From Palsa-504 sp963739135 (GTDB taxonomy: Bacteria > Actinomycetota > Actinomycetes > Streptosporangiales > Streptosporangiaceae), in assembly GCA_963739135.1 (NCBI GenBank), contig CAVTZG010000017.1, positions 620,001 to 684,000 on the forward strand: a DNA stretch of 64,000 bases, read 5' to 3'. The first letter of the stretch is position 1. Each line of letters opens with the position of its first letter. This document shows, piece by piece, positions 42,324 through 50,789 of the stretch. The notes beneath the pieces were generated by a model. That model was not told the DNA's origin, ran no database searches, and saw nothing but the letters and a program-made list of their open reading frames with translations. A program made the translations under genes and the position numbers.

Positions 42324-44855
42324 TTACTCCATCGGCTGCCTGGCGATGACCGCCGGCTCGCGCCCGGCCAGCAGCCAGCCGGCCACCGTCGCGATCAGCG
42401 GCATGCCCACACCGATGATGAGCAGGTTGGTGACCGGGATGTTGGTCAGCGACCCGAGGCCGTCCAGGTGGTTGTCGAAGGAGTAGGCGATGGCCCCGAT
42501 GTAGGCCGCGGCCGTGCCGAGCACCGCGCCGACCAGGCCCAGCGCCCCCGCGGTGACCGCGGTGATGGTGCGGCGGGTCCAGGCGTCCGCTCCGGTCGCG
42601 GTCAGGGTGCGCAGGTCATTGGCTGTTTCGCTGCGGATGAGGCCGACGCTCATGGCCAGGATGCCCAGGGCCAGGAAGATGCCGAACATGGTGGCCCAGT
42701 TGATGATCTCCGCCGAGGAAGGGGCGCTGTTCCTGGTTTCCACGGTCATGCCCTTCGCGGCGGCGGTCACCCGGGCGTTGGTGATCTGCGCCGCGGTCAG
42801 GTTGTGCGGCGCCAGGATGAGCCAGCCATTGACGCCGGCCTGCAGGCCGAGCTGCTTGATGGCGTGCTCGGTGATCACCGTGTTGGGGGCCGACGTGCCG
42901 GACGGGAGCGCACCTTCCTCCTGGATCACCGGGTTGGCCAGGCACTCACTCGCCGGGCAAGGGAACGAGCTCTGGTTCGGGCCGCCGCCCGGACCGCCTT
43001 GGGCGCCGAAGAAGTTCCCGTAGACGAGCTGCATCTTGGAGATGCCGGACAGCCCTGGCCGCATGGACAGGATGTCGGCATCCGGGCTGACCTGGGAGGC
43101 CTTGATCCCGAAGGCGGCCAGCAGCTGCGGCGTGGCTACGTACACCGGCCCGCTCCACTGGCGGCCTGGTGCGCCGTGCTGCAGCGAGGCGCTGGTCGAG
43201 TCGAGCTCGATGGCCTCGTGCGATCCGAGCGAGGCCGCGATGCCGTCCGTGGTGGCTTTCTGGACGCTCATGCTGGGCACGGTCCCGCTCGTCCCGTTGC
43301 CGGAACCGCCCCCAGGGCCGCCGCCGCCAGGACCGCCGCCCCCGCCGGCCGTGTAGACGATGATCTGGTTGCTGGCCAGGTTGGGTCCGGCGTAGTCCAG
43401 CACGTTGCCGTACCGGCCGGCGGCCAGGACGCAGACCAGGACGGCGATCAGCACGCCCAGGCTGATGGCGGCGAGCGCCGAGCCCGAACGGGCCCGGTAC
43501 CGGCCCAAGTCCCGCAGGGCCAGCCGGGCCGCGATCGGCGTGTGCCGGGCGAACCTGGCCACCGCGGCCAGGCACGGCCCGGACAGCAGGATCACCGCCA
43601 CGATGAGGGCCACCAGGCCCAGGACCAGCTCAAGCCCTCCGCCGCCGTTGCTGCTCTGGCCGACGTACCACAGCAAGAGGGCCGAGATCACCAGCAGGAC
43701 GACGCCCGGCACGATCGAGCGGTGCACCTGCTTGGGCGGCGCAGGCCGCCCGGACAGCGCGGTCACGATGGACAGCCGGGTGATGGCCCGGGCCGGCCGC
43801 GCGGCCGCGAAGTAGGTGGCCAGCACGGCCAGGACCATGGCCGGGCCGATCACGATCCACGGCAGCTGGAAGACGCCGATCTCGTGATGCGCGCTCGCCT
43901 CGACGCTGGGCCGGTAGGCCAGCCAGGCGGCCAGGCCCAGCACCGCGCCGGCCAGGGCGCCGACCACGCCGACCACCACGCCGTTGGCCCGCACGACCAG
44001 GCGGACGTGCCTATCGGTGGCGCCGAGGGCCTCGAGCATGCCCAGCGCGCGCAGCCGCCGCTGGGCCAGCACGGTGAAGCCGCCCACCGCGACCAGGGCG
44101 ATCAGCAGCATGCCCACCGTGGCCAGGGCCAGCACGATGGTCTCCGGGTTGAGCGGGTTGCTAGCGGCGGCGGACTTCTGGCTCTGGACGTTCGGGCCGA
44201 TGGAGCTGGGCTGCACGCCGCCGGCGTCGAACAGCACGGTGACCTGGCTCGGCGAGGTGACCTGGCCCGGTATGACCAGGGCGAACTCGTCCAGCAGGCT
44301 CTGCGGGTTCTGCACGATGCCGGTCACCAGGCGGGCCTTTCCGCCCTGGTGCCATACGTCACCGACCGCCAGGCCCAGTTCGGAAGCCACCCCGGGGGTC
44401 AGCGCGACCTGGCCGGCCGTGGTGGGGTAGTGCCCGCTGAGCAGCTGGAGCATCGGGCCGCCGAACGGCCCGTTGGGATCCTGAGCCCGCAGGTCGAAGC
44501 TGTTGACCGAGCCGGGAACGGCCAGCATCTGGTTCTCGATGACGTCGAGGAGGCCGAACCGCTGCTGCAGCGCCGCGATCTGGCTGGCCAGATGCGCATC
44601 CGGTGCGGAGTAGGTGGCCAGGTCCTGGGCCGTGCCGAACCCGGCGTTGGCGGCCGGCGGGGTGTTGGTGGCCACCGCCGCGCCTAGCACCGTAGCCCCC
44701 ACGGCCACGATGATCAACGCCAGGACCAGCAGTTGCTGGCGCCATTCGCGGCGGAACAGCCGCCAGGCCCAGCGGATCACGGCGCGGCGGGCCGGGACGC
44801 CCCCGTTACCTGTCCCGGACGGCGGCGCCTGCCTGGTGATGGTCGCGGCGCTCAT
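42324..44855 (-). CDS. FtsX/MacB-type ABC transporter permease
   Basis: 843 residues from the ATG at 44855, overlapping the ATPase stop by 4 nt. Ten-helix architecture: N-terminal helix (~37-58), a large extracytoplasmic domain, FtsX core (VGMLLIALVAVGGFTVLAQR, RLRALGMLEALGATDRHVRL), a second module, and a Gly-rich GGGGGPGGGGPGGG loop. A second FtsX core ends at ~838. Typical of PadR-controlled antimicrobial or lipoprotein export systems. It converges on the mreB-like gene with only one base between stops. Confidence 0.88.
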   Translation of the reverse strand: MSAATITRQAPPSGTGNGGVPARRAVIRWAWRLFRREWRQQLLVLALIIVAVGATVLGAAVATNTPPAANAGFGTAQDLATYSAPDAHLASQIAALQQRFGLLDVIENQMLAVPGSVNSFDLRAQDPNGPFGGPMLQLLSGHYPTTAGQVALTPGVASELGLAVGDVWHQGGKARLVTGIVQNPQSLLDEFALVIPGQVTSPSQVTVLFDAGGVQPSSIGPNVQSQKSAAASNPLNPETIVLALATVGMLLIALVAVGGFTVLAQRRLRALGMLEALGATDRHVRLVVRANGVVVGVVGALAGAVLGLAAWLAYRPSVEASAHHEIGVFQLPWIVIGPAMVLAVLATYFAAARPARAITRLSIVTALSGRPAPPKQVHRSIVPGVVLLVISALLLWYVGQSSNGGGGLELVLGLVALIVAVILLSGPCLAAVARFARHTPIAARLALRDLGRYRARSGSALAAISLGVLIAVLVCVLAAGRYGNVLDYAGPNLASNQIIVYTAGGGGGPGGGGPGGGSGNGTSGTVPSMSVQKATTDGIAASLGSHEAIELDSTSASLQHGAPGRQWSGPVYVATPQLLAAFGIKASQVSPDADILSMRPGLSGISKMQLVYGNFFGAQGGPGGGPNQSSFPCPASECLANPVIQEEGALPSGTSAPNTVITEHAIKQLGLQAGVNGWLILAPHNLTAAQITNARVTAAAKGMTVETRNSAPSSAEIINWATMFGIFLALGILAMSVGLIRSETANDLRTLTATGADAWTRRTITAVTAGALGLVGAVLGTAAAYIGAIAYSFDNHLDGLGSLTNIPVTNLLIIGVGMPLIATVAGWLLAGREPAVIARQPME

Positions 44856-45568
44856 GTCACTTGCCCGAGCAGCGACTCGGGACCGGCCGGCGTCGCGGTC
44901 TGGTCGGTCACCCGGCCGTCGCGCAGGAACACCACCCGGTCGGCCCACGAGGCCAGCTGCGCGTCATGGGTTACCACGACGGCGGCCATCCCGCGCTTGC
45001 ACGCACCGTGGATGAGCCGCATGACCGCCTCGCCGTTGGCGGTGTCCAGCGCGCCGGACGGCTCGTCAGCCAGCAGCAATTGGTGCTCGCCGACCACCGC
45101 CCGGGCGATGGCCACCCGCTGCCGCTCGCCGCCGGACAGCTGGTCGGGAAAGCTTGCGGCGCGGTCGGCCAGGCCCAGCGATTCGAGGGCCTCCAGGCCG
45201 GCTACGCGCGCCCGCCGCGCCGGCATGCCGTCCAGCTCCAGCGGCAGCGAGACGTTCTCGGCCGCCGTCAGCCCGGGCAGCAGGTTGAAATCCTGGAAGA
45301 CGAAACCGATCGACCGGCGCCGCAGCCGGGCCCTGGCGTTGCGGGACAGCTTGGTCAGCTCTTCCCCGCACACGGTGACCTCGCCCTCGCTGGGCTCCTC
45401 CAGGCTGCCGGCAATGGTCAGCAGAGTGGACTTGCCTGAGCCGCTCGGGCCCATCACCGCCACCATCGACCCCGCGTCAACCGACAGGCTAACGTCGTTC
45501 AGCGCGTGCACCTGGGCGGCTCCCTGGCCGTAGATCATCGACACGTGCTGGAGTTGCAGGACACTCAT
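44852..45568 (-). CDS. MacB/LolD-type ABC ATPase
   Basis: 238 residues: Walker A GPSGSGKST, Q-loop FVFQDFNLLPGLTAAENV, signature LSGGERQRVAIARA, Walker B LLLADEPSGALD, switch VVTHDAQLA. Matches the mechanotransmission/export class that partners with FtsX-like permeases. Its ATG overlaps the PadR stop and its own stop overlaps the permease start, each by 4 nt. Confidence 0.92.
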   Translation of the reverse strand: MSVLQLQHVSMIYGQGAAQVHALNDVSLSVDAGSMVAVMGPSGSGKSTLLTIAGSLEEPSEGEVTVCGEELTKLSRNARARLRRRSIGFVFQDFNLLPGLTAAENVSLPLELDGMPARRARVAGLEALESLGLADRAASFPDQLSGGERQRVAIARAVVGEHQLLLADEPSGALDTANGEAVMRLIHGACKRGMAAVVVTHDAQLASWADRVVFLRDGRVTDQTATPAGPESLLGQVT

Positions 45569-46188
45569 CGCTTTATCCCCGTTCTGTTCCGTGACTTCAT
45601 GACTCTCCCCGTTTCCTGTCGTGCTGGTGTGTTCGAGTGGTCGGCCTGGCTCTTGGCCGGGTCGGCCTGGTCGGCGGTGGCGCGCTTGATGCGGCCTTCG
45701 GCGGCATCCAGCCAGCGGATGACCGAGTCGAGCCGGAACAGCTCAGCGTCGACCACCAGGGCCAGGCTGAGGTCGGACTCGGCTTCGGTTTCCTTGATGT
45801 GCGTCCACTGCTGCATGAGCTCGACCAGGTACCTGCGGTGCACCTGGATCACCTGGTGCACGTCGGTGCCCGGCACCCGCATGGCCACCAGGACTTTCAT
45901 GACCAGTTCGTCGCGCGGCGGCGAGGCCAGGTCGGGCGGCGTGCGCAGCCACCCGGCCAGTTCCTCCCGGCCCGCCGTGGTGATGCGGAAGCCCTTCTGC
46001 GGGCCTTCGGTCTCGGCGCCGTCAGACTCGACGAGCCCGTCGCGCTCGAGCCGCTGCAGTGTGGTGTAGACCTGGCCGACGTTCAGCGGCCAGACTTCGC
46101 CCGTCCTGGCCTCGAACTCCTCGCGTAGCTGGAGGCCGTACTTGGGACCCTCGCTGAGCAGCGCCAGCAGGGCGTGACGGACGCTCAC
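45565..46188 (-). CDS. PadR-family transcriptional regulator
   Basis: 207 residues. Winged helix at ~1-80 (SVRHALLALLSEGPKYGLQL, NVGQVYTTLQRLERDGLVES, GFRITTAGREELAGWL) and a C-terminal helical dimerisation region (~90-175) with a basic tail. First gene of the PadR-ATPase-permease operon. A palindrome just upstream suggests autorepression released by the exported compound. Confidence 0.92.
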   Translation of the reverse strand: MSVRHALLALLSEGPKYGLQLREEFEARTGEVWPLNVGQVYTTLQRLERDGLVESDGAETEGPQKGFRITTAGREELAGWLRTPPDLASPPRDELVMKVLVAMRVPGTDVHQVIQVHRRYLVELMQQWTHIKETEAESDLSLALVVDAELFRLDSVIRWLDAAEGRIKRATADQADPAKSQADHSNTPARQETGRVMKSRNRTGIKR

Positions 46189-46202
46189 GTCGTTGCTCTA
46201 TC

Positions 46203-46227
46203 GAGTAGCATACTGAGTATGCTCCTC
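46203..46227. promoter_or_regulatory. Palindromic operator upstream of padR
   Basis: agcatac-tga-gtatgct is a perfect inverted repeat (46207-46223), extended by gag/ctc outside. It lies ~15-40 bp before the PadR start in a locally AT-rich stretch, the place and size of PadR-type operators. Confidence 0.6.
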
Positions 46228-46323
46228 GGTCAGGGCGGCTTCCACAGCGTGTTTAGCCCCCGTTTTTCTGGAGCAGCTAACCCCCTGACCCGGACGCCGG
46301 ATAGCCCCCTTGCGTTCGCGGGT

Positions 46324-46440
46324 CTAGTGGTGGTATAAGCGCTCCTGCACGACGGCTAGGACGTTCCCGGCCGGGTCCTTGAACCAGGCGATGTAGGGGC
46401 CGTCGGCCCGCTGAGCGCCCCAGTGTTCCCGAACATGGCA
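46324..46440 (-). pseudogene. VOC-family C-terminal fragment
   Basis: The minus-strand reading ends HWGAQRADGPYIAWFKDPAG, NVLAVVQERLYHH and a stop. The AWFKDPAGN motif and length fit the last third of a glyoxalase/VOC protein; the rest is missing. Confidence 0.6.
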
Positions 46441-46488
46441 TGCTCCTAGGTGATCCGTCCGTAGTTGCTTTAAGGGGCAGACGTACCC

Positions 46489-46959
46489 GTGACCCTAAAC
46501 CCATCGCCCCGCTCGCAGGGCCGGTCGCAGGGCCGGTCTCAGGGCCGGTCTCAGGGCCGGTCGCAGGCGGCCAAGCTGGGCCTCAAGCCCGGGCAGCGCG
46601 TCCACCTGGAGCACGCGCCGGCGGGCTGGGACCTGGCCGACCCGCCGTCCGGCCTGGCGCCGGCCGATCCGGACGGTGCCGCCGACGTGATCATCGCGTT
46701 CTTCCGTGCCGCGGACGAGATCGGCGGCCAGCTGGGTGAGCTGGCGCGACGGATCTACCCGGCCGGGACGCTGTGGGCGGCATGGCCGCGCCGGGCCGGC
46801 GGCCACCGCAGTGACATCACCGATAACATCATCCGCGAGCACGCGCTGCCGATCGGGCTGGTCGACGTCAAGGTGGCCGCCATCGATGACGACTGGTCCG
46901 GTCTGCGCCTGGTCTGGCGCGTCGAGCACCGGTCTGGCGCCCCTGCCCCTCGACATTGA
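46489..46959 (+). CDS. DUF3052 family protein
   Basis: 156 residues from a GTG. After four GRSQ repeats (12-bp DNA units) the body has KLGLKPGQRVHLEHAPAGWD, ADVIIAFFRAADEI, PAGTLWAAWPRRAGGHRSDI, and IGLVDVKVAAIDDDWSGLRL, ending WR. This conserved actinobacterial DUF3052 fold has no proven function. The repeat adds a flexible positively charged N-terminus. Confidence 0.8.
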   Translation: MTLNPSPRSQGRSQGRSQGRSQGRSQAAKLGLKPGQRVHLEHAPAGWDLADPPSGLAPADPDGAADVIIAFFRAADEIGGQLGELARRIYPAGTLWAAWPRRAGGHRSDITDNIIREHALPIGLVDVKVAAIDDDWSGLRLVWRVEHRSGAPAPRH

Positions 46960-46998
46960 GCCGAACGGGCCGTGATGTTATGCGTCCCGGTGGGCATT

Positions 46999-47069
46999 TC
47001 CATGATCACGGGCAGTCTTGGCCGAATATCGACGGCGGATAGCGACCAAAAAGTGCCCGCGATCATGGA
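46999..47069. repeat. 71-bp imperfect palindrome (MITE/REP-like)
   Basis: Outer arms tccatgatcacgggca and tgcccgcgatcatgga match at 15 of 16; inner ttggccg and cgaccaa pair at 6 of 7. The whole element can fold into one long hairpin. It is non-coding and placed between genes. Its shape suggests a repetitive extragenic palindrome or miniature inverted-repeat element. Confidence 0.5.
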
Positions 47070-47115
47070 GCGGCTGCTGTTCGCGCCACCATTGGGTGGC
47101 CTCAATCGTTTAGGC

Positions 47116-47156
47116 GTGCGGAGTCGCCCCGGCCCGATCCCGGGGCGGCTCCGCAC
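47116..47156. terminator. Strong GC hairpin terminator
   Basis: gtgcggagtcgccccgg and ccggggcggctccgcac pair at 16 of 17 around a 7-base loop, followed on the plus strand by ccttctgcccggttttt. Likely ends DUF3052 transcription before the MFS gene. Confidence 0.65.
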
Positions 47157-47258
47157 CTTCTGCCCGGTTTTTCCGGACAGACAAACCGCGGGCGCCGTCG
47201 TAGCATGATCGGCATGGGTTTCACTTGACGCTGAAAGCCGGCGATTTCCGCACTCGCG

Positions 47259-48689
47259 GTGGCGCTCGCGGTCGAACTGGCCGACGAGCTTGTTGACGGC
47301 GCCAAAGGCGCCGCGCTACCGCTGATCCGTCGCGACCTGGGGCTCAGTTACACGCAGGTCGGCCTGCTCGCGTCCGTGCCGCTGCTGGCGGGCGGGGCGC
47401 TCGAGCTGCCGCTGGGGATACTCGCCGGCGACAGGCGGCGGCGCCTGGCCGTGCTCGGCGGCGGCATCCTGTTCATCCTGACCCTGCTCGCCGTGGCCGG
47501 CGCCCGGTCGTTCGCCGTGCTGCTCGCGGCGTGCACGTTGTTCTATCCGGCCTCCGGCGCGTTCGTCTCGCTGACCCAGGCCGAGCTGATGGACGCCTGG
47601 CCGGAGCGGCAGGCGCAGGTCATGGCCCGCTGGGACCTGGCTGGATCGACCGGCGCGGTGGCCGGGCCGCTGCTGCTCATCGTGGTCCTGGCCGCCGGTG
47701 GCGGCTGGCGGGCGGTCTACCTGGTACTGGCCGCGGCGGCCGCCGTGGCCTGGCTCGGCACCTGCCTGCGGGACCCGCTGCCCGCGGGCCCTCATGCGGC
47801 AGAGCCGGATTCGGTCGACGCAGACTCGCCAGACACCGACGCGCCAGACACCGACGCGCCAGACACGGACGCGCCAGACACGGACGCGCCAGACACGGAC
47901 GCGCCAGACACGAAGCCGCCGGATCCGGGTCGGCCGTGGACCGCGCGGGCGCGGGAGGTGCTGGCCGCGCTGCGGGACCGGTCGGTGATGCGCTGGCTGC
48001 TCCTGCTTCAGGTCGCCGATCTGCTGGTCGACGTGTTCACCGGGTTCCTGGCGCTGTACCTGGTCAAGGTGGCCCACCTGAGCCCGACCGTGGCGGCGCT
48101 GGCCATCGCGATCCGGCTCGGCGCCGGGCTGGCCGGCGACGCCGCCCTGGTCGTGGTGCTGGAACGGGTCACCGACCTGACCGTGCTGCGGGCCAGCGCG
48201 GTGGTGGCGGCGCTGCTCTACCCGGCATTCCTGCTCGTGCCGGGCACCGTGGCCAAGCTGGTCATCCTGGCCGCGCTGAGCATGGCCACCGCGCCGTGGT
48301 ACCCGGTGCTGCAGGCCCGGCTGTACGGCAGCCTGCCCGGCCGCAGTTCGGTTGCGGTCACGCTGAGCAGCGCCGCCGGGCTGGCCGGCGGGCTCGGACC
48401 GCTCGCCGTGGGGCTGATCGCCCAGGCGTTCGGCCTGCCGTGGGCGCTGGCCGGCCTGGTCGCGGTCCCGGTCGCGGTGCTGGCCGGCACGGCCGCCGCC
48501 GGCCGGGCCGGCGCGAGCAGGGCGAAGAGCAGCCGCGGGAGGAACGGCAGGCCGGGCACGGGGAAGAGCCGCAGGACGAGCAGTAGCCACGGGAAGCACG
48601 GCAGCCCGGGCACGGCAGCCCCGGGCACGACACCTTTCGCCGCACCAGTCACGTCAGCCTCATGCCTTTGGCCTGGCCGGGCTGCGTAA
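47259..48689 (+). CDS. MFS transporter with repetitive central loop
   Basis: 476 residues from the GTG at 47259; the TGA at 47232 and lack of other starts force this choice. Twelve helices expected: the first half ends ~180, and the second starts ~245 (RWLLLLQVADLLVDVFTGFL). The cytosolic loop between them is expanded by six PDTDA repeats (15-bp units). The C-terminal ~60 residues are basic and low-complexity. MFS exporter of unknown substrate. The first helix looks short, so the native start may be lost. Confidence 0.8.
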   Translation: MALAVELADELVDGAKGAALPLIRRDLGLSYTQVGLLASVPLLAGGALELPLGILAGDRRRRLAVLGGGILFILTLLAVAGARSFAVLLAACTLFYPASGAFVSLTQAELMDAWPERQAQVMARWDLAGSTGAVAGPLLLIVVLAAGGGWRAVYLVLAAAAAVAWLGTCLRDPLPAGPHAAEPDSVDADSPDTDAPDTDAPDTDAPDTDAPDTDAPDTKPPDPGRPWTARAREVLAALRDRSVMRWLLLLQVADLLVDVFTGFLALYLVKVAHLSPTVAALAIAIRLGAGLAGDAALVVVLERVTDLTVLRASAVVAALLYPAFLLVPGTVAKLVILAALSMATAPWYPVLQARLYGSLPGRSSVAVTLSSAAGLAGGLGPLAVGLIAQAFGLPWALAGLVAVPVAVLAGTAAAGRAGASRAKSSRGRNGRPGTGKSRRTSSSHGKHGSPGTAAPGTTPFAAPVTSASCLWPGRAA

Positions 48690-48714
48690 CGACAGCGACG
48701 GACCATCGCGGTGG

Positions 48715-49539
48715 TTGGGCGGCCTAGCCACCGCGCCCGACCCGCGCCGGGCGGCCGAGTGGCTGGACCGCACCCGGGCACTGCGCGGCGAGATCGAGCG
48801 AATGGACGACGCGCTGGCCCAGGCCGAGGAGAGCGTACGGCTTAACCCCAGGCGGCTGCGGTTCCCCGACCCGGCCGCCGGCCTGCGCGACGGTGTGGAC
48901 ACGCTGGAACGGGCCGCCACGGACATGCGCGTGCTGGCCCGCTCGGTGGTGGACAGCGCGCGGCTGGAGAGCGAGGACAGCCCGGTCAGGGACCCCGAGG
49001 CCCGGGCCAGGCTGGCCGCCGTGATCGCCGAGCTGGGCGGCGCGGTGCGCGCCTTCGGCCAGCTCATCGAGACCGACTCCGAGCCGGAACCGACCGCCGA
49101 GGCGGCGGCCGAGCCGATCGTGGCGGAGCTGGAAGACCACCTGGAAGAGGCCCAGCGCCAGCAGGACCGGCTAGCCGACGCGCTGCGCACCGACCCCGCC
49201 GAACGGCCCGACGGCTGGCCGCTGCGCGGCGAGATCCTGTCCCACGTGGACCGGTTGCGCAGCGAGCTGGAAACCAAGCCGCTGCCGCCGCAGGACCGGG
49301 CCAGGCGGCCGCTGCGGATGCTGCGCGCCAAGCAGCGCACCGTACCGACGGCTCCGCGTGGCCAGGATCACCGCTCCGCGCTGGGCACCCGCGACGGGCA
49401 CAGCGCGCTGCGGGTCCGCGCCGGGGAGACGGCACTGCGGATGCGGGCCGGGCAGACGGCACTGCGGATGCGGGCCGGGCAGAACGCGCTGCGCGTGCAC
49501 GCCCGGCGGACCGCCTCGCGGGTCCGCAGGTCCGGATAA
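48715..49539 (+). CDS. Orphan FUSC/aromatic-acid-exporter cytoplasmic domain
   Basis: 274 residues from a TTG; the frame is open further upstream without a better start. The helical motifs QAEESVRLNPRRLRFPDP and DTLERAATDMRVLARSVVDS match the soluble half of FUSC-type exporters, but the membrane half is missing and the MFS gene ends just before. The last ~50 residues are LRMRAGQTA repeats (27-bp units). Either a truncated gene or a stand-alone derivative. Confidence 0.5.
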   Translation: MGGLATAPDPRRAAEWLDRTRALRGEIERMDDALAQAEESVRLNPRRLRFPDPAAGLRDGVDTLERAATDMRVLARSVVDSARLESEDSPVRDPEARARLAAVIAELGGAVRAFGQLIETDSEPEPTAEAAAEPIVAELEDHLEEAQRQQDRLADALRTDPAERPDGWPLRGEILSHVDRLRSELETKPLPPQDRARRPLRMLRAKQRTVPTAPRGQDHRSALGTRDGHSALRVRAGETALRMRAGQTALRMRAGQNALRVHARRTASRVRRSG

Positions 49540-49582
49540 CGCTCTGGGTCCGCGGGTCCAGGTGAGGCCCTCGGCTGGCAGG

Positions 49583-49699
49583 TTAAGGGCCCTTGCTACG
49601 CGGCCGCGGCGGACCCTGATCCGTCCGCCGGGCCAGGTCGGCGAGCACCCGGGGATCGGCGAAATCGCCGAAGTTCGGCACGACGACAGCGGAGCGCAT
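49583..49699 (-). pseudogene. LLM-class flavin oxidoreductase, N-terminal fragment
   Basis: 38 residues: MRSAVVVPNFGDFADPRVLA followed by DLARR matches the first strand and helix of luciferase-like F420/FMN monooxygenases, then ends in unrelated sequence. It follows the VOC gene by 12 bp on the same strand, so an operon partner was lost. Confidence 0.5.
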
Positions 49700-49711
49700 G
49701 GCGGGCCCCGG

Positions 49712-50089
49712 TCAGCCGTGGTGGACGGCCTCTACGTTGTGCCCGTCCAGGTCGCGCAGGAAGACGGCGTAATAGCCGGGGTGGTACTCCGGCCACTCCC
49801 GGGGCGCGTGCAGCACTTCCACGCCGGCCGCCACGGCCGCCTCGTGCACGGCGTCGACCGCGGCGCGGTCGGGCGCCCGGAAGGCCACGTGCAGCTCGCG
49901 AGTCTCATCCCCGGTAGGTGGGCCCAGCCAGAAGACCGGCTGGCTGTCGGGACCGCACAGGCCCACCGCGATGGTGTCGTGGTACGGGAAGCGCATCGCC
50001 TCGCGCATCCCGATCGCGGCGAAGGTGCGCAGATAGAACTCGAGCGACGCCTCGACATCCTTGACCTGCAGCCCAATGTGATCAAGCAT
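49712..50089 (-). CDS. VOC-family protein
   Basis: 125 residues: MLDHIGLQVKDVEASLEFYL, TRELHVAFRAPDRAAVDAVH, GYYAVFLRDLDGHNVEAVHH. One complete glyoxalase-like module with His and Glu metal ligands (DHIGL, NVEAVHH). Probably a metal-dependent dioxygenase or lyase-type enzyme; substrate unknown. Confidence 0.88.
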   Translation of the reverse strand: MLDHIGLQVKDVEASLEFYLRTFAAIGMREAMRFPYHDTIAVGLCGPDSQPVFWLGPPTGDETRELHVAFRAPDRAAVDAVHEAAVAAGVEVLHAPREWPEYHPGYYAVFLRDLDGHNVEAVHHG

Positions 50090-50142
50090 GCCCGGAGCAT
50101 AGCAACCGGGTGGGACATTCTCGCTGACGGCGCAGCTGACGC

Positions 50143-50781
50143 ATGTCGTGGCAGACTACCCAGGTGGCCGCATTGAAATTGCCCAGTTTGCCGTTCCCGC
50201 TGGAGCCGGCCGGGAGCCCGCCCCTTGGCTGCCGGGTGCAGCACGGCGTGCCCACGCTGACCGCCGAAGCGAACACCGACCTGTTCGTTGACCCGGCGGG
50301 GGCGGAGTTCGGGGACGTCCCCGACGCGGGCCGCTTCGTGGGCCTGCCCCCGGCTGGCGATTTCACTCTCGCGGCCCAGGTCAGCGTGGAGTTCGCCAGC
50401 ATGTACGACGCGGGGGTGCTGCTGCTGCACGCCCGCGAGCGACACTGGGCCAAGCTCTGCTTCGAGTATTCGCCGCAGCTGCGGCCGACCGCGGTCACGG
50501 TCGTCACCCGCGGCACATCAGATGACTGCAACTCCTTCGAAGTGGACGGCAACAGCTTGTGGCTGCGGATCACCCGGAGCGGGGCGGCCTGGGCCTTCCA
50601 CGCGTCGGCCGACGGGTCGTGGTGGCGGCTGCTGCGCTACTTCGCGCTGGGCGGCGACCCGAGCGAACTGGTCCGGGTCGGGTTCATGGCCCAGTCTCCG
50701 ACCGGGGAGGGCTGCGCCGTCACTTTCGATCACATCGACTTCCAGCCCGGCGCCCCGAAGAACCTTCGCGACGGCAGCTGA
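50143..50781 (+). CDS. DUF1349 lectin-like protein
   Basis: 212 residues. Concanavalin-like jelly-roll motifs: DFTLAAQVSVEFASMYDAGV, ERHWAKLCFEYSP, NSLWLRITRSGAAWAFHASA, VRVGFMAQSPTGEGCAVTFD. DUF1349 proteins are cytosolic and linked to carbohydrate binding by fold only. Complete length for the family. It converges on the narG fragment. Confidence 0.8.
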   Translation: MSWQTTQVAALKLPSLPFPLEPAGSPPLGCRVQHGVPTLTAEANTDLFVDPAGAEFGDVPDAGRFVGLPPAGDFTLAAQVSVEFASMYDAGVLLLHARERHWAKLCFEYSPQLRPTAVTVVTRGTSDDCNSFEVDGNSLWLRITRSGAAWAFHASADGSWWRLLRYFALGGDPSELVRVGFMAQSPTGEGCAVTFDHIDFQPGAPKNLRDGS

Positions 50782-50789
50782 CCGCGTTA

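Noticed and set aside
41949..44687. 912-residue plus-strand frame over the ABC permease
   Set aside because: Shadow of the FtsX-like gene; Gly/Gln/His-rich.
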